A stretch of 11,588 bases of DNA, from NCBI GenBank assembly GCA_934481325.1, contig CAKSPL010000021.1:1-11588 (forward strand). The letters are read 5' to 3'. Position numbers and translations under genes: made by a program. Shown here piece by piece: positions 1 through 6,260 of the stretch. The notes beneath the pieces are model-generated. The model had not been told where the DNA came from and ran no database searches. It saw nothing but the letters and a program-made list of their open reading frames with translations. Source of the DNA: an uncultured Eubacteriales bacterium. Its GTDB lineage: Bacteria > Bacillota > Clostridia > Oscillospirales > CAG-272. The stretch's first letter is position 1. Each line of letters starts with the position of its first letter.

Positions 1-182
1 ATGAAACCCTGCTTTACTCTCCGGAGCTGAAATTTTACAGCAACCGCGTGAAAATGGACGAAAAGCTGGACACCAGCGTAGAGGGTCTGCATTGCCTCGG
101 TGACTCCAGCGGATGGACGCGCGGGCTGATGATGGCTTCCGTGATGGGCGTGCTGATGGGCAGAAACCTTGCGGAAAAATGA
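1..182 (+). CDS. FAD-dependent oxidoreductase, COG2509 type (C-terminal fragment)
   Basis: Only the last 59 codons are inside the window; the reading frame starts at base 3 and ends with TGA at 180-182. The fragment reads GLHCLGDSSGWTRGLMMASV near its end. This is the C-terminal FAD-contacting segment of the large bacterial 'uncharacterized FAD-dependent dehydrogenase' family (COG2509), where a Gly-Asp pair contacts the FAD ribityl/pyrophosphate and the following G-W-T-R-G is a family hallmark. The substrate of this family is not established. The gene runs in from the left, so its length, Rossmann GxGxxG motif and upstream neighbours cannot be seen. The first in-window ATG at base 1 is in a different frame. 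A strong hairpin terminator at 221-251 probably ends its transcript. The family call is from recognised sequence style; its real role is unknown. Confidence 0.75.
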   Translation, partial: ETLLYSPELKFYSNRVKMDEKLDTSVEGLHCLGDSSGWTRGLMMASVMGVLMGRNLAEK

Positions 183-190
183 AATTTCCC

Positions 191-219
191 TTGCAAAACC
201 TTGGGGTTTGTGTTATGAT
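191..219 (+). promoter_or_regulatory. Sigma-70/SigA promoter for the nucleotidyltransferase gene
   Basis: The -35 hexamer is TTGCAA (191-196) and the -10 is TATGAT (214-219), with an exact 17-bp spacer. It starts 8 nt after the stop codon of the oxidoreductase. The predicted start point is about base 226. That places the +1 inside the 5' arm of the hairpin at 221-247. Confidence 0.75.
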
Positions 220-220
220 G

Positions 221-251
221 ATACCGGGCGGCGGTGCCGCCCGGTATTTTT
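221..251 (+). terminator. Rho-independent terminator of the oxidoreductase gene
   Basis: A perfect 12-bp inverted repeat (arms 221-232 and 236-247, loop GGT) is followed by a short T run (247-251). The stem is very GC-rich. It lies 39 nt after the oxidoreductase stop codon and directly downstream of the promoter at 191-219, so transcripts from that promoter would begin inside the hairpin. Confidence 0.8.
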
Positions 252-302
252 CTTCCGGCGGGAGCCGGCTACAATACAGCCAGACAGGCTAAGGAGAAAA
301 TG

Positions 303-1220
303 ATGAAAACAAGTCTTGTGATTATGGCGGCGGGCATCGGCTCGCGGTTCGGTCAGGGAATCAAGCAGCTGGAGCCTGTGGGGCCCGACGGCGAGATCAT
401 TATGGATTACTCGATTCACGACGCGCTGGAGGCGGGCTTTGACCGCGTGGTGTTTATCCTGCGCCGGGATATCGAAAAGGACTTTCGCGAAATCATCGGC
501 AACCGCATCGAAAAGGTCTGCCCGGTTTCCTACGTCTTTCAGGAAAAGGAAAATCTGCCCGCGGGCTTTACCTGCCCCGCAGAGCGGAAAAAGCCGTGGG
601 GGACGGGGCAGGCATTGCTTTCCTGCCGCGGCACGGTAAACGAGCCGTTTGCCGTCATCAATGCGGACGACTATTACGGCAAGGAGGGCTTCCGCCTTAC
701 CCATCGGTTTTTGGCGCAAAACTCAGCGCGTTCGGGGGCTTATTGTATGGCGGGGTTTGTGCTTCGCAACACGCTCAGCGAGAACGGCGCGGTCACGCGC
801 GGGGTCTGCCGCGTGGACAAAGACGGGTTTCTCACCGGCGTTACCGAGACGGGCGGGCTGATTCGCACCGCCACGGGTGCGGGGGTGGAAAAGGACGGAG
901 CCGTGTCCCCGATTGACCCGGATTCGGTGGTTTCGATGAATATGTGGGGGCTGACGCCCGACCTGTTGGATGAGCTGGCAGTCGGCTTTCCGGCATTTCT
1001 CTCCGGGGTTGCCCCGGGGGACGTCAAGGCGGAATACCTGCTCCCCGCCGTGATTGACGATATGGTGCAGGCAGGAAAAGCAACCGTAAAGGTGCTGACC
1101 ACGCACGACCGCTGGTTCGGCGTGACCTATCACGAGGATAAGGAAACGGTGGTTAATTCCTTCCGGGAGCTGTATGCAAAGGGCGTTTACCGCTCGCCCC
1201 TCTACGGAACGGGAAAATAA
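303..1220 (+). CDS. NTP-transferase-fold nucleotidyltransferase (sugar-phosphate type)
   Basis: A 305-aa cytoplasmic protein of the GT-A-like nucleotidyltransferase superfamily. Such enzymes join an NTP and a sugar phosphate to give an NDP-sugar and pyrophosphate. Visible motifs are the N-terminal nucleotide-binding signature AAGIGSRFGQGIKQL (residues 9-23, with the conserved R15 and K21), the GTGQA base-recognition segment (about 100-104) and NADDYYG (120-126), where the Asp residues should bind Mg2+. The C-terminal part (PGDVKAEYLLP, then DRWFGVTYHEDK) is typical of clostridial members annotated only as 'nucleotidyltransferase'. ATG at 300 and 303 are in frame; 303 sits 6 nt from AAGGAG (291-296), so I prefer it. 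An upstream in-frame GTG at 234 lies in the terminator and is rejected. The gene is probably monocistronic. No sugar-pathway neighbour is present, so the substrate is unknown. Confidence 0.85.
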   Translation: MKTSLVIMAAGIGSRFGQGIKQLEPVGPDGEIIMDYSIHDALEAGFDRVVFILRRDIEKDFREIIGNRIEKVCPVSYVFQEKENLPAGFTCPAERKKPWGTGQALLSCRGTVNEPFAVINADDYYGKEGFRLTHRFLAQNSARSGAYCMAGFVLRNTLSENGAVTRGVCRVDKDGFLTGVTETGGLIRTATGAGVEKDGAVSPIDPDSVVSMNMWGLTPDLLDELAVGFPAFLSGVAPGDVKAEYLLPAVIDDMVQAGKATVKVLTTHDRWFGVTYHEDKETVVNSFRELYAKGVYRSPLYGTGK

Positions 1221-1253
1221 CCGCCGATAGAGAAATAACCGCGGCGCGACCAC

Positions 1254-1350
1254 GAGCGTGATGCGATTCCAAGCGCGCGATTCCACAAAAACGCGATGCG
1301 TTTCCGCGAGCGCGCGGGCAATTCCGAGTGCGCGATTTCCATAACGGGCG
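1254..1350. repeat. Degenerate GC-rich tandem repeat in an intergenic gap
   Basis: The gap between the nucleotidyltransferase stop (1220) and the terminator at 1361 contains about five imperfect copies of a unit resembling AGCGCGCGATTCC. The TTCC cores end at 1270, 1284, 1305, 1325 and 1340, so the spacing is irregular (14, 21, 20 and 15 bp). No coding frame in the gap looks real. It may be a decayed short repeat or chance low complexity. Confidence 0.35.
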
Positions 1351-1360
1351 CGGATCAAAC

Positions 1361-1390
1361 AAAAAAAGGGGCTTTTCAGCCCCTTTTTTT
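1361..1390. terminator. Bidirectional terminator between convergent genes
   Basis: Seven A's, then GGGGCT, a TTTC loop, AGCCCC and seven T's form a symmetric stem (A/T runs 1361-1367 and 1384-1390, GC stem 1368-1373 and 1378-1383). U tracts exist in both directions. It therefore serves the + strand nucleotidyltransferase and the - strand small-protein gene, which stops at 1398. Confidence 0.92.
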
Positions 1391-1397
1391 GTTGTCG

Positions 1398-1700
1398 TCA
1401 GCCGGCACTTTTTTTCAGTTCCAGCTCCAACCAGGTCAGCCCCAGCGCAAATGCATCGTGGATGCCGTTCTTCTGCCCCTGCTTGATGATTTTGTTGGGA
1501 TCCTTTGCGTCCACTACCTGAATCAGCACCACATCGGGCGTTTTTGCCTCACCCTCGCCCTGATAGGACATAATTTCCAGCACCAGCACGTAAGGGTCAT
1601 AGTTCAGATCCCCGTAAATAATGGTATTATCCTCGCGCACAAGCGGCTTGCCCTGATATTGCAGGTACTCGCCCTCGGCTTTTTTCTTCTGTTCCGCCAT
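1398..1700 (-). CDS. Small conserved protein of unknown function (100 aa)
   Basis: I do not recognise a named domain. The protein is 100 aa, with a short Lys-rich start (MAEQKKKAEGEY), a YQGKPLVREDNTIIYGDL segment (about residues 14-31), a predicted mixed beta/alpha middle (DPYVLVLEIM, VVLIQVVD) and an amphipathic C-terminal helix (DAFALGLTWLELELKKS). It has no signal peptide or membrane segment, so it is probably cytosolic. Similar short 'GKPLVR...IYYG' proteins occur in Clostridia as hypotheticals; I recall the pattern but cannot verify it here. The start at 1700 is fixed by GGAGG 7 nt upstream and by a consensus promoter 32 nt before the ATG; the longer open frame upstream would cross that promoter. 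MATE lies just upstream without a terminator, so read-through is likely. Stop is TGA, and the bidirectional terminator follows. Confidence 0.85.
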   Translation of the reverse strand: MAEQKKKAEGEYLQYQGKPLVREDNTIIYGDLNYDPYVLVLEIMSYQGEGEAKTPDVVLIQVVDAKDPNKIIKQGQKNGIHDAFALGLTWLELELKKSAG

Positions 1701-1731
1701 ACTGTCGCCTCCGCCGATTATTTTCCGTTTT

Positions 1732-1760
1732 AGTATAGCACACTTCGGGGCAAAAGTCAA
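1732..1760 (-). promoter_or_regulatory. Sigma-70/SigA promoter of the small-protein gene
   Basis: On the - strand, TTGACT (1760-1755) and TATACT (1737-1732) are separated by exactly 17 bp. The -35 lies only 14 bp after the MATE stop codon. This would give the 100-aa protein its own expression even when MATE is silent. Confidence 0.85.
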
Positions 1761-1773
1761 GCCCTTCAAAAAT

Positions 1774-3144
1774 TCACAGCGCGCGGCACCGCGCACGCAA
1801 CATTTTTTCGTTCCGATAGCAGAGGAAAAAAACCGCAATCGCAAAAATCGCCTCCGCAATCCAGGCAATCACCCACGCGAGATAAATGCCGTCCATTCTC
1901 ATATCCAGCGTAAAGAGGTAGGAAAGCACCAGCCGCACCACGGCACCGACCGCCGTTGCCGCCACCAGCATTTTCATCGCGCCGAAGCCGCGGTAAAACG
2001 CGTGGAAAAGGTTGGTGAGAAACCCGAACAGGATAAACGGCAGGAACACCCGGCAAAACCGCACCGCCGTTTCCAGTGCCTCACCGGAATAGCCCTCGGT
2101 AAAAAACAGCCCGCAGACCTGCGAGGGAAAGAAGAAAAACGGAACGAACGGAATAATCAGATACACCAGCCCCTGCACAAAGCCGGCAAGCAGCCCCTCC
2201 CGGATTTTCCCCAGCTTTCCCGCACCCGTGCTTTGCGCCACGAAATTGCTGAGCGTGCGGGCACTGCTGTAATAAAACGACGAGCAGATGCCACACACTT
2301 TCTGCACCACGGAATAGCCCGCCGTGGCGGCAACGCCAAGCCCGTTGACCAGGGGCGCAAGCCCGAAGGTACACAGATACATCACCATCTGTTGGAGCGC
2401 GGTCGGCATTCCGTAGCGCGCAATCCGGCGCACCTCGCCGAAGTCAATCCGCCACGGCAGCCTTTCCGCACCGTCCGGCAGCTCCGAAAAATATTTCCGG
2501 ATCACGATAAAATACACCGCTACCACAAGCACGTTGGAAAACACCGTGGAAACGGCAAGCCCCGCCACGCCCCAGTGCAGAACCGTTACCGTAAAAATAT
2601 TGCCGCCGAGGTTGAGCAGTGAGGAGAAAACCGACATCCGGAGCGGAAGCACCGTATTGCCCATCGCGTGGAGCGTGCAGAGGAAAAAATTGCTCAGAAA
2701 CATTGCGGTTTTGCCGCACATCACAATCAGGAAATAGCGCATCGCGTCGCTGTAAATCAGCGGGTCTACCTTCAGAAAGCGGAACAGCGGAGTGCGGAGC
2801 AGTACCGCCGCGCCGGAAAGAATCAGGGATGCCCCCACCACGAAAAGCCCCACACTGCGGATCATTCTGCGAAGCTCCCGGTAATGCCCCCCGCCGAACA
2901 ATTGCGCGGAGCACACGCTGGTGCCGGTGAGAAACCCGAAAAATATTGCGTTGAACAGAGAGTGAAAGGAGGAAGCGGCACCGGTTGCCGCCAAGCCCGC
3001 CTCGCCGAGAAATCGCCCGGCAACCACCATATCCACCAGCCCAAACGCCTGGGAAAGCAGGGAGGAAAGCACCAACGGAAAGGAAAACAGCAGAAAATTG
3101 CGCGTCAGATTGCCGCTTGTAAGATCTTTTGTGGCTTGTTTCAT
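1774..3144 (-). CDS. MATE-family multidrug/metabolite efflux protein
   Basis: A 456-aa polytopic inner-membrane protein of the normal MATE length, with about 12 hydrophobic segments. The N-terminus, NLTRNFLLFSFPLVLSSLL followed by VDMVVAGRFLGEAGLAATGAA, is a typical MATE TM1-TM2 pattern. The second half (RIARYGMPTALQQMVMYL, about residues 236-253) repeats it, as expected for the two-bundle fold. Such proteins are cation-coupled (Na+ or H+) exporters of drugs or metabolites, and the substrate cannot be read from sequence. The start at 3144 has AAGGAGG five nt upstream. A longer frame to 3270 would cross the promoter and is rejected. It is divergent from a DeoR-type regulator, the obvious candidate controller. 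No terminator separates it from the downstream 100-aa protein gene. Confidence 0.92.
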   Translation of the reverse strand: MKQATKDLTSGNLTRNFLLFSFPLVLSSLLSQAFGLVDMVVAGRFLGEAGLAATGAASSFHSLFNAIFFGFLTGTSVCSAQLFGGGHYRELRRMIRSVGLFVVGASLILSGAAVLLRTPLFRFLKVDPLIYSDAMRYFLIVMCGKTAMFLSNFFLCTLHAMGNTVLPLRMSVFSSLLNLGGNIFTVTVLHWGVAGLAVSTVFSNVLVVAVYFIVIRKYFSELPDGAERLPWRIDFGEVRRIARYGMPTALQQMVMYLCTFGLAPLVNGLGVAATAGYSVVQKVCGICSSFYYSSARTLSNFVAQSTGAGKLGKIREGLLAGFVQGLVYLIIPFVPFFFFPSQVCGLFFTEGYSGEALETAVRFCRVFLPFILFGFLTNLFHAFYRGFGAMKMLVAATAVGAVVRLVLSYLFTLDMRMDGIYLAWVIAWIAEAIFAIAVFFLCYRNEKMLRARCRAL

Positions 3145-3154
3145 ACAAACCTCC

Positions 3155-3183
3155 TTGACAGGTGGATAACGTGACGGTATAAT
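3155..3183 (+). promoter_or_regulatory. Full-consensus sigma-70/SigA promoter of the DeoR-type regulator
   Basis: TTGACA (3155-3160), a 17-bp spacer and TATAAT (3178-3183): both hexamers match consensus exactly. The predicted start is about 3190, giving a leader of about 109 nt before the ATG at 3299. The -35 overlaps the MATE ribosome binding site (3150-3156, - strand) by two bases. Such a strong promoter for a repressor gene suggests it is normally held down, perhaps by autorepression. Confidence 0.85.
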
Positions 3184-3206
3184 GTTTTTACAAGGGTCTT
3201 TTGCTG

Positions 3207-3233
3207 TTTTCAGCATACGGCATTTTTCAGCAT
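3207..3233. repeat. 17-bp-offset direct repeat, possible DeoR-type operator
   Basis: TTTTCAGCAT occurs at 3207-3216 and again at 3224-3233. With the following bases, the two 17-bp units agree at 13 of 17 positions. They cover the region from the -10 to the -35 of the MATE promoter and lie in the early leader of the regulator transcript. A hairpin-like TGCTG/CAGCA pair (3202-3206 and 3211-3215) overlaps the first copy. DeoR-family proteins often bind repeated half-sites, so this is a plausible operator, but binding is inferred only. Confidence 0.45.
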
Positions 3234-3240
3234 TTTGCAA
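3212..3240 (-). promoter_or_regulatory. Probable promoter of the MATE gene
   Basis: On the - strand, TTGCAA (3240-3235) and TATGCT (3217-3212) are 17 bp apart. The predicted start is about 3205, with a 61-nt leader to the MATE ATG. Transcription from here runs straight through the opposing promoter at 3155-3183. Confidence 0.65.
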
Positions 3241-3261
3241 GATGGGTTTGTAAAAATGAAG

Positions 3262-3279
3262 ATTTCTCAAAATTTCTCA
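3262..3279. repeat. 10-bp-period direct repeat in the regulator leader
   Basis: ATTTCTCA occurs at 3262-3269 and 3272-3279, exactly one helical turn apart. It is flanked by an inverted pair AAAAATGA (3252-3259) and TCATTTTT (3278-3285). It lies just before the ribosome binding site (3287-3292). It could be a protein-binding site or a leader RNA fold. Confidence 0.3.
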
Positions 3280-3298
3280 TTTTTTGAAGGAGACGTAA

Positions 3299-4066
3299 AT
3301 GTACAGAAAAGAGCGACAGGAGGAAATTCTGGCACTGATCCGCAAGCAGGGCTACGCCTCGGTGGAAATGCTGACCGCGCATTTTCATTACAGCACCGCC
3401 ACCATCAACCGCGACCTGAACGAATTGCAGAAGCAGAATCTGATTAAGCGGAGCTACGGGGGCGCGGAGCCGGTGGTGCCGCAGGGAATCCCGCACATTT
3501 ACCGCTACCGGAAAATGCGCAAATCCAAGCGAAAAATCAGTGCGCGCGCGGCGGCACTGGTGAAGGACGGAGATACCATCTTTATTGACGGCAGTACCAC
3601 TGCGGAATATATGGCGGAGTTTCTGTTTGCGCGCAAGGACCTCACGGTCATCACCAACAACTGTCTGCTTGCCGCCGATCTTTTTTCCTACGGCATACGG
3701 GCAATCTGCCTTGGCGGGGTCATTCAAGAAGCCCCCTGTGTCACCTGGGGCGATTTACCCTGCCGCAACGCGGCGTGCTTTTTTGCGGACAAACTGTTTT
3801 TCTCCACCGGTGCCGCTACCGAAACGGGGTTGACCGGCGAGGTGCCGTTGCTGTTTCATACGATGATGGAACACTCGCGCGAGCAATGGTTGCTGATTGA
3901 CCGGGAAAAAATCGGCAAGCCCTGCACAAAAAACCTGATTGATTTTTCCGCCGTGACCGGGGTCATCAGCGATTTCGACTTTTCGGAGGAAACCAAGAAA
4001 AAATTCCCGGACACGGTTTTCCTCTGCACGGAGGAGCCGAAGGGCAAGCCCGGGAACACCCGATAA
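3299..4066 (+). CDS. DeoR/GlpR-family transcriptional regulator
   Basis: A 255-aa regulator of the usual length for the family. Residues 1-57 form the winged helix-turn-helix, with the family signature STATINRDLNELQKQNLIKR followed by SYGGAE. Residues 75-235 form the sugar-phosphate sensor (DeoRC) domain: DGDTIFIDGSTTAEYMA, VITNN, CLGGVIQ...GD, and the late LIDREKIGKP motif that corresponds to the usual 'aD-sKfg' segment. Family members bind DNA as oligomers and release it on binding a phosphorylated sugar or nucleoside intermediate. The start at 3299 has AAGGAG 6 nt upstream. No sugar kinase or PTS gene is adjacent, so the effector is unknown. The neighbours it could control are itself and the divergent MATE gene. 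Confidence 0.9.
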   Translation: MYRKERQEEILALIRKQGYASVEMLTAHFHYSTATINRDLNELQKQNLIKRSYGGAEPVVPQGIPHIYRYRKMRKSKRKISARAAALVKDGDTIFIDGSTTAEYMAEFLFARKDLTVITNNCLLAADLFSYGIRAICLGGVIQEAPCVTWGDLPCRNAACFFADKLFFSTGAATETGLTGEVPLLFHTMMEHSREQWLLIDREKIGKPCTKNLIDFSAVTGVISDFDFSEETKKKFPDTVFLCTEEPKGKPGNTR

Positions 4067-4100
4067 AAAAGCCGACGGCTGTTGCCGTCGGCTTTTTTTT
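4065..4100. terminator. Bidirectional terminator between the regulator and ldh
   Basis: Six A's, GCCGACGGC (4071-4079), loop TGTT, GCCGTCGGC (4084-4092) and eight T's. The stem is perfect and starts inside the TAA stop of the regulator. The reverse direction also ends in a U run, so it can end the pfkA-ldh transcript arriving on the - strand. Confidence 0.93.
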
Positions 4101-4137
4101 GCAGACGTAAGGCAATCCCCGCCATTCCGACGGTGCC

Positions 4138-5082
4138 TTAAAATTTTACCTGGTCAATCACATCACGCAGGCATTTTGCCGAGTGACGGAGCAATTCCTC
4201 CTCTGCGGGGGTCAGGTCTGCGGGCATTCTGGTTTTCACACCGCGATTGCCCACCATCGACAGCGTGGAAAGACATACGTCGGAAACACCGTATTCCCCG
4301 TGCATCATCGTGGAAACGGTCAGCGCGGTGTCCACCCCGCTGAAAATACATTTGCAGATATGTACTGCCGAAATCGCCACGGCATAGAAGGTTGCGCCCT
4401 TTTTGGTGATGACCTCGCCGCCGGATTTTCTCACATACTGCTCGATTGCCGCCTTGTCGATGCCGTGCGCACCGGGGTGCGAGACTGTGAAAATTCCGTC
4501 ATAACGATCCAGATCCAGGCAGGATACCTTTGCCTGTGACCACGGCACAAACGAGGAGTCCCCGTGTTCGCCGAACACATAAGCGTGGATATTCTGCTGG
4601 CTGATGTCAAATTCGCTTGCCAGCTTGGAGCGCAACCGCGCCGTATCCAGAATCGTTCCCGAACCCATAATACGGTTTTCGGAAATGTCGGTCACCTTGT
4701 GGAACACGTAGGTCATCACATCCACGGGGTTGCTCACAATCAAATAGATGGCACGCGGTGCGTAGCGCGTAATCTGCGGTGCGATGCTGCAAAGAATATT
4801 CACGTTGGTCTGTGCAAGGTCAAGCCTTGTCTGCCCCGGCTTGCGCGCCACACCGGAGGTAATGATAACGATGTCGGAATCCGCCGCGTCCACATAGTCG
4901 CCCGCGTATACCTGCGTCCCCGCGAAGAAGGGCGACCCCTGCGCGATATCCATCGCCTCGCCGTCTGCCTTATCCTTGTTGATGTCAATCATCACCACCT
5001 CGTTGGCAATGTTTTCAATCGCCAGCGTATAGGCAATGGTGGAGCCGACGTTGCCCGCCCCGATAATTGTGACTTTTCTCAT
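4138..5082 (-). CDS. ldh: L-lactate dehydrogenase-like NAD-dependent 2-hydroxyacid dehydrogenase
   Basis: A 314-aa cytosolic enzyme of the LDH/MDH superfamily, which reduces pyruvate (or oxaloacetate) with NADH. Visible elements: the dinucleotide-binding GAGNVGS (residues 8-14), NAD-ribose Asp in MIDIN (D33), mobile loop GVARKPGQTRLDL (77-89) with catalytic Arg86, SNPVDVMTY (117-125), LDTARLR (145-151) with Asp146 and substrate-binding Arg149, and GEHGDS (171-176) with catalytic His173. GATFYA (229-234) resembles the lactate dehydrogenase version. Arg80 occupies the position where most lactate dehydrogenases have Gln and malate dehydrogenases have Arg, so the substrate needs care. GGAGG lies 5 nt before the ATG at 5082. 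It starts 23 nt after pfkA and shares its transcript, supporting a fermentative lactate role that regenerates NAD+ for glycolysis. Confidence 0.88.
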   Translation of the reverse strand: MRKVTIIGAGNVGSTIAYTLAIENIANEVVMIDINKDKADGEAMDIAQGSPFFAGTQVYAGDYVDAADSDIVIITSGVARKPGQTRLDLAQTNVNILCSIAPQITRYAPRAIYLIVSNPVDVMTYVFHKVTDISENRIMGSGTILDTARLRSKLASEFDISQQNIHAYVFGEHGDSSFVPWSQAKVSCLDLDRYDGIFTVSHPGAHGIDKAAIEQYVRKSGGEVITKKGATFYAVAISAVHICKCIFSGVDTALTVSTMMHGEYGVSDVCLSTLSMVGNRGVKTRMPADLTPAEEELLRHSAKCLRDVIDQVKF

Positions 5083-5105
5083 AGATACCTCCGAAAAAAC
5101 AGGGG

Positions 5106-6182
5106 TTATTTGCTGGTTTCGCCCACCATTTTGTAAACGGTGGCAATTTCCGCGCGGCGTTGTGCGGCAAGTGCCTGCATTGCCTCTACCTGTGCGGGGG
5201 TAAATTTATCCAGGTCACCGGGCTTGAGCTTGTTTTTGTAGGTGCGGTCGGCAATCAGGGCATAGTTGATGTCCACGTCACGGATCTTGCCGTCAATCTC
5301 GCACATCACCACGTTGCTCTTGCCTTCCAGCAGCAATTCCACGGCGCGCACGCCCATCACGGTAGCGGTGTAACGGTCACGCAGGGTGGGAGAGCCGCCG
5401 CGCACCACGTGCGCAAAGCGGGCAAACTTGGTTTCCACGCCGGTCTCATCCTGAATTTTCTTGGCAAGCACTTCACTGTATTTCTGCCCGTCGGCGGTCA
5501 TCACGCCCTCGCTCACAATCACGAGGAACCCGCGCTTGCCCGCGGCAACAAGGCTCCGGATGCGGGAAATCGTTTCCGCCTCGTCAAACGGAATCTCCGG
5601 AATCACGGCGGCTACCGCGCCTGCCGAAAGGGCGGTGTTGAGCGCAATCTGACCGCAGTCACGCCCCATCACCTCCACCACGTTGCAACGCGCGTGGGAT
5701 TCGCAGGTGTCACGCAGGCAGTCAATCATATCCAGTGAGGTGTTCATCGCGGAATCAAAGCCGATGGTGTAATCGGTAGCGGTGATATCGTTGTCGATGG
5801 TGCCGGGCAGACCGATGGTCGGAATGCCGCGGTTGGTCAGATCCGTAGCACCGCGGAAGGTGCCGTCCCCGCCGATGGCAACGATTGCGTCAATCTCGTG
5901 CCGGCGGCAGGTTTCAATTGCCTTCTGCATCCCCGCCTCGGTTTTGAATTCCGCGCAACGGTCGGAGTAAAGCATTGTGCCGCCGCGGGCGATGATGTTG
6001 GAAACCGAACGGGGCGTCAGTGGGATGATGCGGTCCTTAATCAGACCCGAATAACCGCCGAGAATGCCCATCACTTCCACACCCTCATCCAATGCCTTGC
6101 GGGTAACCGCACGGATTGCCGCGTTCATCCCCGGCGCGTCACCGCCGGATGTCAGAATGCCGATTTTACGAAATTTAGCCAT
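5106..6182 (-). CDS. pfkA: ATP-dependent 6-phosphofructokinase
   Basis: A 358-aa enzyme that phosphorylates fructose 6-phosphate to fructose 1,6-bisphosphate, the committing step of glycolysis. The N-terminus ILTSGGDAPGMNAAIRAVTR (9-28) holds the ATP-binding glycines and the Arg residues (24, 28) matching allosteric Arg21/25 of the E. coli enzyme. GGDGT (104-108) and PGTIDND (126-132), with base Asp130, have Gly at both positions that would be Asp/Lys in pyrophosphate-dependent enzymes, so ATP is the donor. VEVMGRDCG and RGGSPTLRDR are further signatures. The start at 6182 has GGGAGGG five nt upstream; the open frame extends much further but crosses the promoter. The protein has a C-terminal tail of roughly 35 residues beyond the usual ~320 aa. 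It is first in the operon with ldh. Confidence 0.95.
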   Translation of the reverse strand: MAKFRKIGILTSGGDAPGMNAAIRAVTRKALDEGVEVMGILGGYSGLIKDRIIPLTPRSVSNIIARGGTMLYSDRCAEFKTEAGMQKAIETCRRHEIDAIVAIGGDGTFRGATDLTNRGIPTIGLPGTIDNDITATDYTIGFDSAMNTSLDMIDCLRDTCESHARCNVVEVMGRDCGQIALNTALSAGAVAAVIPEIPFDEAETISRIRSLVAAGKRGFLVIVSEGVMTADGQKYSEVLAKKIQDETGVETKFARFAHVVRGGSPTLRDRYTATVMGVRAVELLLEGKSNVVMCEIDGKIRDVDINYALIADRTYKNKLKPGDLDKFTPAQVEAMQALAAQRRAEIATVYKMVGETSK

Positions 6183-6231
6183 ATTAACCCTCCCCGGTGC
6201 GCAAAAAGCGACCGTTTTTTCATTCCCTTTT

Positions 6232-6260
6232 ATTTTAATATATGCGCGCGGGATTGTCAA
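6232..6260 (-). promoter_or_regulatory. Promoter of the pfkA-ldh operon
   Basis: On the - strand, TTGACA (6260-6255, exact consensus) and TAAAAT (6237-6232) are 17 bp apart. The predicted start is about 6225, with a leader of about 43 nt. The -35 is embedded in the Rex-like box at 6254-6271. Confidence 0.85.

Noticed and set aside
234..302. N-terminal extension of the nucleotidyltransferase from a GTG at 234
   Set aside because: It starts inside the terminator hairpin, has no ribosome binding site, and precedes the conserved N-terminal motif; AAGGAG fits the ATG at 303.
1254..1350. CRISPR array
   Set aside because: Units are short, divergent and unevenly spaced, with no constant repeat and no cas genes nearby.
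1296..1733. + strand open frame of 145 codons opposite the small protein
   Set aside because: It is antisense to a gene with promoter and ribosome binding site, runs through the bidirectional terminator and has no start signals of its own.
3145..3270. N-terminal extension of the MATE protein
   Set aside because: The extension crosses the MATE promoter and start site and the opposing promoter. The ATG at 3144 has an AAGGAGG site and begins a normal MATE N-terminus.
6198..6230. CcpA cre site before pfkA
   Set aside because: A TGAAAAAACGG-like string is present, but the TG and CG are too far apart for the cre pattern.
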